This document shows, piece by piece, positions 22,726 through 32,088 of a DNA stretch of 32,783 bases (its first letter is position 1; every line of letters starts with the position of its first letter). The notes beneath the pieces are model-generated. The model was given only the letters and a program-made list of their open reading frames with translations, did no database searches and was not told the DNA's origin. A program made the position numbers and the translations under genes. Source of the DNA: an uncultured Opitutaceae bacterium (GTDB taxonomy: Bacteria > Verrucomicrobiota > Verrucomicrobiia > Opitutales > Opitutaceae); assembly GCA_937889545.1 (NCBI GenBank), contig CALAOT010000074.1, positions 1 through 32,783 on the forward strand, given 5' to 3'.

Positions 22726-22968
22726 GTGGAGAATAAGGAACCGAAGCTGTCTTTTGAGTCGGCCCTGACCAAGCTCGAGGCGATCGTCGAATCGATGGAA
22801 TCGGGCGACGTGCCGCTGGCCGACCTGTTGGCCAAGTTTGAGGAGGGGAACAAGTTGCTGAAGCATTGCGAGACCCGCCTGAAGGATGCGGAGCTCAAGA
22901 TCGAACAGCTCAAGAAGGAACGGGACGCCGTCGTGTTCACCAAGTTCGAGACGGAGCGGGAAGGTTGA
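22726..22968 (+). CDS. xseB: exodeoxyribonuclease VII small subunit
   Basis: An 80-residue XseB, the helical small subunit that binds XseA to form exonuclease VII. The family signature is LSFESALTKLEAIVESMESG, followed by VPLADLLAKFEEGNKLLKHC and a long charged helix. The GTG at 22726 gives the standard length; a TTG at 22690 would add 12 basic residues not typical of the family. Its TGA overlaps the dxs ATG in TGATG, so the two are coupled, as is common for xseB and isoprenoid genes. xseA is not in the window. Confidence 0.9.
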   Translation: MENKEPKLSFESALTKLEAIVESMESGDVPLADLLAKFEEGNKLLKHCETRLKDAELKIEQLKKERDAVVFTKFETEREG

Positions 22969-24893
22969 TGAGCGACTTCCAACCCCGACTCCTCGACGGA
23001 ATCAGGGGGCCGGCCGATGTGAAGGCCCTAGCCCAAGCGGACCTTGCCCGACTCGCGCATGAGATTCGCGAGGAGATTATCTCGGTCACCGCGCGCCAGG
23101 GGGGGCACGTCGGCCCCAACCTGGGCGTGGTCGAGCTCACGATCGCCCTTCACCGGGTGTTTGATTCGCCCAGGGATTCGTTCGTCTTCGACGTCGCCCA
23201 CCAGGGGTATGTCCACAAGCTCCTGACCGGGCGCGGCGGCGAATTCTTCCGCAATCTGCGCCACAGCGGCGGCGCAAGCGGCTTCCTCAGCCGCCCGGAG
23301 AGCCCGCACGACCCCTTTGGCGCAGGGCACGCCGGCACGGCGCTCAGCGCCGCGCTCGGGATGGCCACGGCTCGGGACCTAAGGGGAACACATGAGCACG
23401 TGGTGGCCGTGTGCGGCGATGCCGCCTTCACGTGCGGCATCACGCTGGAGGCGCTGAACAACGTCACGGCGTCGACCAAGCGGCTTATCGTGGTCCTTAA
23501 CGACAACCAGTGGTCCATCGCGCGCAATGTGGGCGCGATGGCGAAATACCTGAACCGCCTCAGCACGAGCTCGGCCTACAACCGGATCCACCACGACCTC
23601 GAGAAGTTCTTCACGGGCCTTCCGCACGGCCACGAGATGAACCAGCTGTGGATGAAATGGAAGCGGGAGACCAAGGATTTTTTCGTCAATTCAAGCCTTT
23701 TTGAGAAATTCGGCCTCCGCTACATTGGCCCCATCGACGGACACGATTTCGAGGAGCTGCAGAAGAACCTCGAATTCGCGAGGCAGAGCGACGTTCCGGT
23801 CATGATCCACGTGATCACGATGAAGGGCAAAGGCCTCGAGCCGGCGATCGTGTCGCCCGAGAAGTTCCACGGCGTTGGGGGCTTCGACCCGATGACCGGC
23901 GACAGCCTGAAGCCCAAGGCGGGAACCCCCCCCTCCTATCAAGACATCTTCGGACAGGCGATGGTCCGGTTTGCCGGGGATGACCCTCGGGTCGTGGGGA
24001 TCACGGGCGCGATGCCGAGCGGCACCGGGCTTTCAAAGCTCGCAGCGGAGCTGCCGCACCAGTTCTTCGACGTGGGAATCGCCGAGGAGCACGCCGCCCT
24101 GTTCGCCGCGGGAATGGCCGCAAAGGGGATGCGCCCCGTCTGCGCGATCTATTCCACGTTCGTCCAGCGAGCCTACGACCCGATCATCCACGACATTGCG
24201 CTCCAGAACCTGCCGGTCACATTCTGCATGGACCGGGCGGGCCTGTCGCCCAACGACGGGCCGACCCACCACGGGCTGTTCGACATCGCCTTCCTGCGCT
24301 GCATTCCGAACGTCACCATAATGCAGCCCAAGGACGAGGACGAGCTGGTCGACATGCTCCATACGGGCCTGGAACTGGGATCGCCGGCATTCATCCGCTA
24401 CCCGAGGGGGCCGGGCCTTGGCGTGACGGTGAAGGACAAGCCGGAGCGCCTCGAAATCGGCCACGCCGAGGTCCTGCGCGAGGGCTCAAACATCGTCCTT
24501 TGGGCGCTTGGCCCAATGATCCAGGATGCCCTGGCGATGGCCGACAGGCTGCGGGTGGAGGAGAACCTTTCGGTCGGCGTCGTGAATGCACGCTTCATAC
24601 GCCCCCTCGACCGGACACTCCTTCTCAGCCAGGCGGCCGTGGTCCCGCTGATCGTCACGCTCGAGGACCACGTCCTCGCAGGCGGCTTTGGAAGCTCGGT
24701 CCTGGAGGCCCTTCAGGAGGGCGATTGCGCGGCAGCCGTCGAGCGAATCGGCTGGCCGGACAAGTTCGTCGAGCATGGGTCGAATGTCGAATCGCTTCGG
24801 GCCGCCTACGGCCTCTCGCCGGATGAGATGCACCGGCGCGTCATCGACCGCTGGAAGAACCTGAGCGCGGAGCGCATCGAGGCCGACGTCTGA
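22968..24893 (+). CDS. dxs: 1-deoxy-D-xylulose-5-phosphate synthase
   Basis: A 641-residue thiamine-diphosphate enzyme that condenses pyruvate and glyceraldehyde 3-phosphate in the first step of the MEP isoprenoid pathway. Signatures are GGHVGPNLGVVELTIALHRV, FDVAHQGYVHKLLTGR, GAGHAGTALSAALGMATARD, the ThDP motif CGDAAFTCGITLEALNN with LNDNQWSI, and the transketolase-like FCMDRAGLSPNDGPTHHG. The ATG overlaps the xseB stop. The DGHDFEELQKNL linker and the C-terminal VTLEDHVLAGGFGSSVLE are also canonical. Length and motif order indicate a complete enzyme. Confidence 0.96.
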   Translation: MSDFQPRLLDGIRGPADVKALAQADLARLAHEIREEIISVTARQGGHVGPNLGVVELTIALHRVFDSPRDSFVFDVAHQGYVHKLLTGRGGEFFRNLRHSGGASGFLSRPESPHDPFGAGHAGTALSAALGMATARDLRGTHEHVVAVCGDAAFTCGITLEALNNVTASTKRLIVVLNDNQWSIARNVGAMAKYLNRLSTSSAYNRIHHDLEKFFTGLPHGHEMNQLWMKWKRETKDFFVNSSLFEKFGLRYIGPIDGHDFEELQKNLEFARQSDVPVMIHVITMKGKGLEPAIVSPEKFHGVGGFDPMTGDSLKPKAGTPPSYQDIFGQAMVRFAGDDPRVVGITGAMPSGTGLSKLAAELPHQFFDVGIAEEHAALFAAGMAAKGMRPVCAIYSTFVQRAYDPIIHDIALQNLPVTFCMDRAGLSPNDGPTHHGLFDIAFLRCIPNVTIMQPKDEDELVDMLHTGLELGSPAFIRYPRGPGLGVTVKDKPERLEIGHAEVLREGSNIVLWALGPMIQDALAMADRLRVEENLSVGVVNARFIRPLDRTLLLSQAAVVPLIVTLEDHVLAGGFGSSVLEALQEGDCAAAVERIGWPDKFVEHGSNVESLRAAYGLSPDEMHRRVIDRWKNLSAERIEADV

Positions 24894-24905
24894 GCTGGCT
24901 GGCGG

Positions 24906-25703
24906 TCATCCGCCCGGCGCGACGGCCCTCACGAATGCGTCCCGCGCCTCGATGTGGGGATTGTGGCCGCATTCGCCAAGGGTCTCGATTCGGGCCGACG
25001 GGAAATGGCAGCGGATCGCATCGAGGTCCGCCGGCCGGACGTATGCCGAACGGGCGCCGGAGACGAAGAGCGTTGGCCCGTCAAAACGGTCCCCGGGGGC
25101 AAGAGGGTTGCGCTCGAGCTCCGGCAGCGCCGCCGCGAGCACCGGCAGGTTGACCTGCCATTTCCAAGCGCCCCCGTGCGCCCGCTCCAGGTGCGTTGCT
25201 ATGAATTTCCGCATGGCCCATGACGGGATGCGCGCCTCTAGCCGGCTCTCGGCCTCCGCCCTCGACTTGACGGACGAGAGATCGAGCTCGTTCATCGCCG
25301 CAAACTCGGCCCGGCGGGCCGGCCACGAATAGGCCTTCGGAGCGATGTCCACCGCGACAAGCCTTCGCACGCGCGCGGGGTGCCGGCACGCGAGAAGCAT
25401 CGCCACCTTGCCTCCCATGCTGTGGCCGACGAACTCAGCCCCGTCGATGCCGCGGGCGTCCAACCATGCCACGACGTCCGCGACCAGCGCACCGTAGGTC
25501 ATCGGCTCCGCATGCGGCGACCTGCCGTGATTGCGCAGGTCGAGAGCGAAGACCCGCCGGCTTGCGGCCATGTCCCTTCCCGCCGTCTGCCAGTTGCGGG
25601 ACGAGCCGAGCATCCCGTGCAGGATCACGAACGGTGGACCGCCAGCTCCGCCGAAGTCGCGGTGGAAGAGCGGAACGGCAGGTAAACTCGGTTCGGGCGG
25701 CAT
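24906..25703 (-). CDS. alpha/beta hydrolase (YbfF-like esterase)
   Basis: About 265 residues from the ATG at 25703, chosen because GGGGAG lies 6 bases before it; ATG 25727 is an alternative. It has the alpha/beta hydrolase fold: oxyanion-side ILHGMLGSSRNWQTAGRDMA, LDLRNHGRSPHAEPMTY, the nucleophile elbow VGHSMGGKVAM (catalytic Ser), a late acid in FVSGARSAYV, and the catalytic His in LGECGHNPHIEA. This is close to the YbfF subgroup of short acyl esterases. No signal peptide is seen. The gene is divergent from mutS and convergent with dxs. The natural substrate is unknown. Confidence 0.88.
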   Translation of the reverse strand: MPPEPSLPAVPLFHRDFGGAGGPPFVILHGMLGSSRNWQTAGRDMAASRRVFALDLRNHGRSPHAEPMTYGALVADVVAWLDARGIDGAEFVGHSMGGKVAMLLACRHPARVRRLVAVDIAPKAYSWPARRAEFAAMNELDLSSVKSRAEAESRLEARIPSWAMRKFIATHLERAHGGAWKWQVNLPVLAAALPELERNPLAPGDRFDGPTLFVSGARSAYVRPADLDAIRCHFPSARIETLGECGHNPHIEARDAFVRAVAPGG

Positions 25704-25773
25704 GCGCGGGCTCCCCATCGTGCCCATCCGGCCCCTCGCTCCAACATTGAATTCCGCAAGGTGAGCCGTTCGA

Positions 25774-28332
25774 ATGGGGCCGATGACCGAACCTGAGAAA
25801 CTCACCCCGATGATGCAGCAGTACTTCGAGGTGAAGCGCGGGCTCCCCAAGGACACGCTGCTCCTCTTCCGGCTTGGCGATTTCTTCGAGCTCTTCTTTG
25901 ACGATGCGGTCGTGGCCTCGCGCCTGCTCGGCCTGACGCTCACCAAGCGGCAGGAGCACCCCATGGCGGGCCTTCCCCACCACGCCGTCGACACCTACGT
26001 CGGGAAGCTCCTCGCCGCGGGCAAAAAGGTCGCGATCTGCGACCAGGACGAGCCGGCCCAGCCCGGCAGGCTGGTCAGACGAAAGCTCACGAGGATCCTT
26101 AGTTCCGGCACGACGCTTGCCGCCAACCAGCTCGAGGCTGCCAGGAACAGGTACCTTTGCGCCGTCTCGCTTGATAAGGCGGGGCTTCACGCCGCATGGA
26201 TCGAACTGTCGACCGGGGAGTTCAAGGTGGCGACGGCGAACAACATAGGGGACCTGCTTCCGGCGCTGACGTCGCTGGACCCGGCGGAGCTGCTCGTGCC
26301 CGAGGGCAACATCGAGCTCTGGAAGACCGCCCCCCACGACCAGGCCGCCACCCACGCCCTGCATGCCTTCGCCGCGGGCCGGACTGTCACCGAGCTCCCC
26401 GCATACCGTTTCGAGACCGCCCACGGCGCGCGGGCGGTCGCCACGGCGATCGGCGTCCTTAACCTCGAGGGGTTCGGGCTAGGGAACGACCATCCGGCAC
26501 TGGGGCCGGCGGGTGCCCTCGTCGGCTACGCCACGGACAACCTGCGCGCAAGGCCGGAGAACCTGCGCAGCCTCCAGGAGTATCGAAGCGCGCGCACGCT
26601 CCTGCTGGACCCGGCGACGCTTCGCAACCTGGAGATCTTCGCGTCGGTCCGCGGCGGCCGCCAGGGGTCGCTCTTCTCGGCAATGGACTCCACCACCACG
26701 GCCGCGGGCTCCCGGCTGCTCGAGCGCTGGCTCGCGGCTCCCGGCCTCGATCTCCCCGAGATTCGCCGGCGCCACGCGCTTATCGGGGAATTCGTCGCGC
26801 AGCCAGCGCGCCTCGCCGAGCTGGTCGCATCGCTTGGCGGCATCCGGGACATCCCGCGCATCCTCGGCCGGCTCCAGAACCGGCTGCGCAACCCCCGCGA
26901 GTTGTGCGGCGTGCGCGATACGCTTGAGCGCCTTCCCGAGATCCGCGCGTCGCTGGGCGGGCTTGGCCCCCATGCGGCCTCCTTGCGAGAGCGCATGCAG
27001 GAGCTGCCGGACCTTCGCGACTTGCTTTCGGGTGCGCTCGTCGACGAGCCACCGGCCGATGTCTCCGAGGGGAATTTCGTCCGGGCGGGCTACGATGGCG
27101 AACTCGACAGGCTTCGCGCCCTCATGAGCGGCAACAAGGCGTGGCTTGCCGACCTGGAACGCGGCGAACAGGAGCGCACCGGCATACGGAGCCTGAAAGT
27201 CCGGTATACGAATAACTTCGGATACTATATCGAGGTGACCAAAGCCAACCTGCACCTGGTGCCGTCCGACTACGTCCGCAGGCAGACGACGGTCGGGGGC
27301 GAGCGCTACGTGACCGAGGCGCTCAGGCAGAAGGAGCGGGATATTCTGCACGCCGAGGACAACGCGCTCATGCGCGAGAGGGACATCCTCGAGGCGCTGA
27401 TCGGCTCCGTGCTCAAGGAGTCGCCGGCCCTCGCCCGAACAGCCGAGGCCCTGGCGGAGATCGACGTGCTCGCCGGTTGGGCCGCGATCGCCCGCGACTG
27501 GGGCTATTGCCGGCCCGAGATCGACGAGGGCGACGCGCTCGACATCGCGGACGGGCGCCATCCCGTCGTCGAGCAGGCCTTCAGGTCCGGCGAAGGCGGA
27601 GGCGTCACCGCCCAGGCCTTCGTTCCCAACGACACCGCGCTCGCATGCGACGATGCCCAGATCGCCCTGATCACCGGGCCCAACATGGCGGGCAAGTCGA
27701 CCTACATCCGCCAGGTGGCGCTCATCGTCCTCATGGCGCAGGTGGGATCATGGGTTCCGGCATCCTCCTGCCGGTTTGGCATTGTGGACAGGATCTTCTC
27801 GCGCGTCGGCGCCAGCGACGACCTGGCGAGGGGGAACTCGACGTTCATGGTCGAGATGAATGAGACGGCCAACATCCTGAACAACGCCACCGACCGCTCG
27901 CTCATCATCCTCGATGAGATAGGGCGCGGGACATCGACATATGACGGGCTGAGCATCGCCTGGGCGGTGGTCGAGCACCTGCATCGCGACCCTTTGCGCG
28001 GGCCCCGGACCCTATTCGCCACGCACTACCAGGAGCTCACGCAGCTCGACAAGTACCTCCTGCGGCTGCGCAACCTCTCGGTTGCGGTGAAGGAATGGAA
28101 CGACGACATCGTGTTTGTCCGGCGCGTTGTTCCCGGAGCGGCGGACCGGAGCTACGGCATCCAAGTTGCGAGGCTCGCCGGACTCCCGCCGGGCGTGATC
28201 GACCGCGCCAAGACGATCCTCGCCCGCCTGGAAGGCGATGACTCCAGTGTCGCGCTGCCTTCTCCGGAGGCCCGGCCGAAAAAGAAGATCACGGTCGTGC
28301 CGGCGGACACCGGCCAGCTCGAGCTCCTCTAG
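25774..28332 (+). CDS. mutS: DNA mismatch repair protein MutS
   Basis: An 852-residue MutS that recognises mispairs and starts mismatch repair. The N-terminal mismatch-binding domain has TPMMQQYFEVKRGLPKDTLL followed by LFRLGDFFELFFDDA, with the Phe-x-Glu wedge as FFE. Core and lever segments follow (LRNLEIF near 286). The ATPase has Walker A GPNMAGKST at about 635, DDLARGNSTFMVEM, and Walker B with LIILDEIGRGTSTYDGLSIA and the trailing FATHYQEL. ATG 25783 is a possible alternative start. The C-terminus ends TGQLELL, normal for the family. mutL is not in the window. Confidence 0.97.
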   Translation: MGPMTEPEKLTPMMQQYFEVKRGLPKDTLLLFRLGDFFELFFDDAVVASRLLGLTLTKRQEHPMAGLPHHAVDTYVGKLLAAGKKVAICDQDEPAQPGRLVRRKLTRILSSGTTLAANQLEAARNRYLCAVSLDKAGLHAAWIELSTGEFKVATANNIGDLLPALTSLDPAELLVPEGNIELWKTAPHDQAATHALHAFAAGRTVTELPAYRFETAHGARAVATAIGVLNLEGFGLGNDHPALGPAGALVGYATDNLRARPENLRSLQEYRSARTLLLDPATLRNLEIFASVRGGRQGSLFSAMDSTTTAAGSRLLERWLAAPGLDLPEIRRRHALIGEFVAQPARLAELVASLGGIRDIPRILGRLQNRLRNPRELCGVRDTLERLPEIRASLGGLGPHAASLRERMQELPDLRDLLSGALVDEPPADVSEGNFVRAGYDGELDRLRALMSGNKAWLADLERGEQERTGIRSLKVRYTNNFGYYIEVTKANLHLVPSDYVRRQTTVGGERYVTEALRQKERDILHAEDNALMRERDILEALIGSVLKESPALARTAEALAEIDVLAGWAAIARDWGYCRPEIDEGDALDIADGRHPVVEQAFRSGEGGGVTAQAFVPNDTALACDDAQIALITGPNMAGKSTYIRQVALIVLMAQVGSWVPASSCRFGIVDRIFSRVGASDDLARGNSTFMVEMNETANILNNATDRSLIILDEIGRGTSTYDGLSIAWAVVEHLHRDPLRGPRTLFATHYQELTQLDKYLLRLRNLSVAVKEWNDDIVFVRRVVPGAADRSYGIQVARLAGLPPGVIDRAKTILARLEGDDSSVALPSPEARPKKKITVVPADTGQLELL

Positions 28333-28382
28333 GTGGGCGGCGGCAGGCGCGCCCGCGCGGCCCAGAGGTGACTCGGGCCCCT

Positions 28383-28835
28383 CTACCTTCGCCTGATCTC
28401 GATGCTGCCGCCTTCGCGGCTCCCGGAGAAGACCGAATAGAACCACCGGCCCTTCCAATACCCCCTCAGGACGAGGGAGGCGCGGGCAACGATATTGGCG
28501 TCCACAAACCCCGGCATGAAATCGAAGCTGGACTGCGATGCTCCCATCCTCGGGGCGCCCACCGTCCACTCAACCCGTCCCGATTCCTTGTGGTGGAACA
28601 ACTCGTAGAAGATCTCCACTTCCTTGCTGCCAGATGGAACGCTCCTCATCTGCAGCGTGTACCACCCGCGAATCATTCCGGTTGCCGGCAGCGGGCTGCT
28701 CAGCGTGATGTCCCCGCCCGCCAGCTCGACGCCCCTGTTGTTCCGGAACGAGACGGAATAGACCTCCTCGTATTGCTTGCATCCTGGGGAGCTCGCAAGC
28801 AGCGCGACGAGTGCCAATGCGGGAGCAAATTTCAT
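28383..28835 (-). CDS. small predicted lipoprotein, function unknown
   Basis: A 150-residue protein starting at ATG 28835. The N-terminus (MKFAPALALVALLASSPGCK) is a signal peptide with a weak lipobox, SPGC, so lipidation of Cys19 is likely but not certain. The mature part is beta-rich: VYSVSFRNNRGVELAGGDIT, WYTLQMRSVPSG, VEIFYELFHH, SFDFMPGFVDANIVARASL and GRWFYSVFSGSREGGSIEIR. No family recognised. The C-terminus faces the mutS stop 50 bases away. Longer readings starting upstream add a Pro/Arg-rich stretch without protein-like character, so the signal peptide start is preferred. Confidence 0.7.
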   Translation of the reverse strand: MKFAPALALVALLASSPGCKQYEEVYSVSFRNNRGVELAGGDITLSSPLPATGMIRGWYTLQMRSVPSGSKEVEIFYELFHHKESGRVEWTVGAPRMGASQSSFDFMPGFVDANIVARASLVLRGYWKGRWFYSVFSGSREGGSIEIRRR

Positions 28836-29053
28836 TATTGGCCGGGTTGAAGTGAGCCGCAGCCAACGCTCGCGCGGCTTCTGCCTCGCTGGAGGCATCG
28901 GACGCGGTGGCCGACGGCGACTATGCGTGATCATTGCCCCCGGTTGCCCCCAAACGCCATTTTTTTCAGCGTTCCCCCCGCCGGAGGGCTGGTCCGCCAC
29001 CCTAGGCCTGCGTCGGGCCGGCGTCCGCAGGATGTGCGCCCGGGGTCGGCGCG
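28836..29053. other. intergenic gap between two minus-strand genes
   Basis: These 218 bases lie between the DAHP synthase stop and the small lipoprotein start. A short inverted repeat GCCTC/GAGGC lies near 28884-28897. No terminator with a convincing T-run or promoter was identified. Confidence 0.3.
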
Positions 29054-30124
29054 CTACGGCCGAGCGATGCCGATGTGACCGGGACCGCCTATGGCGCTTC
29101 GGCGAAGCGACCAGATCTGCCTCGCCTGGGCGATCGTCTCCGCGAGAACGGACGGCGTGAGCGCCTGTTTCGGGTCGTCGCCGATTCCTTGGCTGGGGCT
29201 CACGTGGGCCTCGATGCAGAGCCCGTCCGCGCCGTAGGCGACGGCGGCAAGGGCGCAGGCGGGCACGTAGGAGGCCTTGCCCACCGAATGCGATGGGTCG
29301 ACCACCACTGGAGCCCAGGTCTTCTCCTTGAGCAGCGGCGTGATGCTCTCGTCGGGGTGGTTTCGGTATCCGTCAATGGCGGGGGCCGTGCCCCTCGGGC
29401 AGAGGATTATGTTGGGGTTTCCAAAGGCCGCGATGTATTCCGCCGCCGAGATGAACTCGTTCGGCGACCCCATGTGAAGGCTGCGCTTGAGCAACACCAC
29501 CGTGTCGCTCTTCGCCACTGCGCGGCCGATCGTGCGAAGGAGCGAGTAATTGAGCGCGTTCCGGGCGCCGACCTGAAGCATGTGCACTCCGGCGTCGAGC
29601 GCGATGCGGACCTGGTGCTCGTCCATCACCTCGGTGTTGACCGGCAGGCCGGTGCGGCGCGACGCCTCCATCAGGATGTCGATCGACTTGGCATCGCCCT
29701 GAAAGGCGTAGGGGTTGGTCCGCGGCTTCCAAACGCCTCCGCGCAGGACATGGCCGCCCGCATCCTTCACTGCCGCAGCTGTTTCCAGGAAGAAGCCGGG
29801 GTTCTTTGGATCGATCGTGCACTGCCCCGCAATGATCGCCAGCTCCTCGCCGAGCGTCACGCCGCCTATCGTGATCCGGTGGCTCGCGAGATCCGACCTG
29901 CGGTCCATGAGCTTGAAGGGGGATTGGATCCGGTCGATCCGTTCCACATACGGCAACCCCTCCAGCCGGTTGATCATCAACTCCTCCCGTTCGTCCCCCA
30001 CGATCGCGTAGATGGTCCTGACCGCGCCCACGATGGGCTGGATCTGGCATCCGAACTCGCCAACGATTGCAGTGACCTCGGCCACCTGATCGGGCGTCAG
30101 GCGGCTGGATTTGGGTAGGATCAT
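29054..30124 (-). CDS. aroF: 3-deoxy-7-phosphoheptulonate (DAHP) synthase, type I beta
   Basis: A 356-residue enzyme that condenses phosphoenolpyruvate and erythrose 4-phosphate at the entry to aromatic biosynthesis. Residues about 1-75 form a ferredoxin-like/ACT-type regulatory domain (ILPKSSRLTPDQVAEVTAIV), as in the Thermotoga-type I-beta enzymes, so feedback inhibition by Tyr or Phe is plausible. The barrel shows IIAGQCTIDP, LRGGVWKPRTNPYAFQG, TEVMDEHQV, LQVGARNALNYSLL, LLKRSLHMGSPNEFISAAEY, ILCPRGTAP and VVVDPSHSVGKASYV. Metal-binding Cys, His, Glu and Asp lie within these. It is on the minus strand, 67 bases downstream of the pseudouridine synthase gene. Gene name follows the I-beta aroF convention. 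Confidence 0.95.
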   Translation of the reverse strand: MILPKSSRLTPDQVAEVTAIVGEFGCQIQPIVGAVRTIYAIVGDEREELMINRLEGLPYVERIDRIQSPFKLMDRRSDLASHRITIGGVTLGEELAIIAGQCTIDPKNPGFFLETAAAVKDAGGHVLRGGVWKPRTNPYAFQGDAKSIDILMEASRRTGLPVNTEVMDEHQVRIALDAGVHMLQVGARNALNYSLLRTIGRAVAKSDTVVLLKRSLHMGSPNEFISAAEYIAAFGNPNIILCPRGTAPAIDGYRNHPDESITPLLKEKTWAPVVVDPSHSVGKASYVPACALAAVAYGADGLCIEAHVSPSQGIGDDPKQALTPSVLAETIAQARQIWSLRRSAIGGPGHIGIARP

Positions 30125-30191
30125 GGCGGGAAAGGGGCGGCTTTCGGGCCGGCAATCCTGCCAAAGCCGGCTTCAGGCGTCCATTCCGAAC

Positions 30192-30953
30192 TCAGCCGAT
30201 GCATCCAAACTCCGCAGGCAGGGGCGCCGTCGCCGAAAACGCGTACTCCCTGCCGCCGAGCTTGTACTCAAAGCCGATCCCGAGCGAGTGGAGGAACATC
30301 CTCCTCGGTCCCCCGCGCCTCGCGAATTCCCGGTTCGCGGCAAAGTCCCCGTAGGTCCGGTCGCCCACGATCGGAAGCCCCCTCTTGGCGCATTGGACCC
30401 GCAGCTGGTGGCTCCGCCCGGTTCGCGGCTCGAGCCGGATCATGGAGATGCGGGCCCCTCCCGACCCGGACTGCACAAGCGTCATCCGGCTCTCCGCGGG
30501 CAGGTTGCCCCCGCCGGCAGCGGTCCGTATCCGGCCGCTCTGCCTTCTCACATCAAGCTTGTCCCGCCACGTCTCTGAAGATTGTATCGGCTTTCCGAAT
30601 ACGATTGCCTGGTAGACCTTCCGGACGCCCCTGCGCTTGAACTGCGCCCTGACCTCGCGCGCGAGCGCCTCGTCGGCCGAGGCGAGGATGAGCCCTGAGG
30701 TCGCCGAGTCCAGGCGGTTGACGAGCCATAACCTCCGCGCAGAGCCTCCCGGGCCGGGCCATTCGAAGCACTCGCGCTCCGGGTCATAGCTGGCCCGGAC
30801 CAAGGACCGGGCCTCGTCACGCGGCCCGTTGGGGTGCGAGAGCGTTCCCTCCGGCTTGTCCAAGGCCGCCAGGCCGTTCGCATCGCACGCCACACGCCTG
30901 ACACCGGGGCCGAACGGAACGTCCGCCCAGAAGTCTTCGGCGGGCGCGTTCAC
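30192..30953 (-). CDS. RluA-family pseudouridine synthase
   Basis: A 253-residue enzyme converting uridine to pseudouridine in rRNA or tRNA. The catalytic Asp is in LVNRLDSATSGLILAS, where the usual HRLD reads NRLD. Other conserved parts are LAALDKPEGTLSHP, KRRGVRKVYQAIVFGKP, RLEPRTGRSHQLRVQCA and LPIVGDRTYGD. There is no S4 RNA-binding domain, as in the shorter RluA/TruC-like members, so the target cannot be named. The GTG start overlaps the stop of the upstream TolA/TonB-like gene in GTGA, which implies coupled translation. Confidence 0.9.
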   Translation of the reverse strand: MNAPAEDFWADVPFGPGVRRVACDANGLAALDKPEGTLSHPNGPRDEARSLVRASYDPERECFEWPGPGGSARRLWLVNRLDSATSGLILASADEALAREVRAQFKRRGVRKVYQAIVFGKPIQSSETWRDKLDVRRQSGRIRTAAGGGNLPAESRMTLVQSGSGGARISMIRLEPRTGRSHQLRVQCAKRGLPIVGDRTYGDFAANREFARRGGPRRMFLHSLGIGFEYKLGGREYAFSATAPLPAEFGCIG

Positions 30954-32053
30954 TCGTAATAGAATCTGAACGTCAGGTCCTGCGAGCTCCCGAGGACGGC
31001 GATCATGTCTTCAGACCAGTCGCCGTACGGGGCCGTGTTGGTGATCGCGCTCACGCAGCTGGCCTTGCCTTGCTCGCTCGACGTGGATTCCACGTCGAGG
31101 ATCTCGGTGATCGTTCCCTTGGAATCCAACGTGAACTTCACGGTCACGATGCTGCCAGAGGGGGGTTCGGTCCGGCTGTCGATCAGGATCCTCTCCCACT
31201 GGATCTGGATCGCCTCCATCATCTTGTGAAGGTACGCGCCATAGCTGCTCCACTTGGCGTTGTAGGCGATCGGACCGATGTTGCTCGTTCCAAACTGGTT
31301 GTCCTCGAATATGGCCGGCCTCGTGTGGGTCTGCTGCAATTCGGGCCTCGCGCGGGGATGCTTAGGGTCGATCGCCGGCTCGGTGTTCTGCGCGCCCTGG
31401 ACCATGGGGGAATCGTTCGCGCCGTCTTGCTTCTCGGGCGCCGGCTTCGAATTGGGCACCTTGCCGACGTTGCTTCCAAAGGCGTCTTCGGTGCCAGTCA
31501 GCTTGTCGAACCCGGCAAGCGGGTTCTGCTGCTGCTTGGGCGCCATCTCCGTCTTCACGGGCTGCTTCGCCGCATCCAGGGAAACCGGCACGGGATCCTG
31601 GGGCTTGCTCAGCTGCCCGCTCACGACCTGGTTGGACTCGAAATCCTTCTTTCCCTCCGTCTTCGGCTTGTCGTTGTGCTGGTCTGGCTGCGGCTTCTCC
31701 TGGGCGAGCTGCGAGTTCTGGGAGCTGAAATTGTTCGTCTTGTCCGGGACATTGTCCGGCGCGTTGGGGTTCGCCTCGACATACTTGTTCGGCGGCGGCG
31801 GCTTGCGCACCTCCTTCACGAACGCGTTGGGGGCGATCTCGATGCTGAACTGCCGCTGCGCGGGATTTCGCACCGCGCCGTGGACCGGCTCCGTGCGCAG
31901 CAGGTACGGAGCAGTTGCAAACAGGAGGAAGTGGACCAGCAGAACGGCCAGGATCCCGATCATCACGGAGCGCGAGTCCGGGTCCTCCATGACGCGCGCG
32001 GCGAGCCGCCTCAACGAGGCGGTGGGCGAGGCTACGGTAAGCGTATGGGTCAT
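30950..32053 (-). CDS. TolA/TonB-like energy-transducing envelope protein
   Basis: A 367-residue protein with one membrane helix near the N-terminus (about 30-50; VMIGILAVLLVHFLLFATAP). A long, disordered linker rich in Pro, Gln, Asn, Lys and Asp follows (about 75-240). A C-terminal domain (about 255-367) contains YGAYLHKMMEAIQIQWERIL, then VTVKFTLDSKGTITEILDVE, the layout of the TolA/TonB C-terminal fold. It would span the periplasm and pass proton-motive energy or force to an outer-membrane partner. No ExbB/ExbD or TolQ/TolR genes are adjacent in the window; the upstream gene is maf. TolA versus TonB cannot be decided from sequence alone. Confidence 0.8.
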   Translation of the reverse strand: MTHTLTVASPTASLRRLAARVMEDPDSRSVMIGILAVLLVHFLLFATAPYLLRTEPVHGAVRNPAQRQFSIEIAPNAFVKEVRKPPPPNKYVEANPNAPDNVPDKTNNFSSQNSQLAQEKPQPDQHNDKPKTEGKKDFESNQVVSGQLSKPQDPVPVSLDAAKQPVKTEMAPKQQQNPLAGFDKLTGTEDAFGSNVGKVPNSKPAPEKQDGANDSPMVQGAQNTEPAIDPKHPRARPELQQTHTRPAIFEDNQFGTSNIGPIAYNAKWSSYGAYLHKMMEAIQIQWERILIDSRTEPPSGSIVTVKFTLDSKGTITEILDVESTSSEQGKASCVSAITNTAPYGDWSEDMIAVLGSSQDLTFRFYYE

Positions 32054-32088
32054 CGGGCGGCTGCGGCGTGCGCTGGAAAACGTTTAAC

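Noticed and set aside
25704..25994. N-terminal extension of the alpha/beta hydrolase by up to 97 residues
   Set aside because: It lies antisense to the conserved start of mutS and is Ser/Lys/Arg-rich without fold character.
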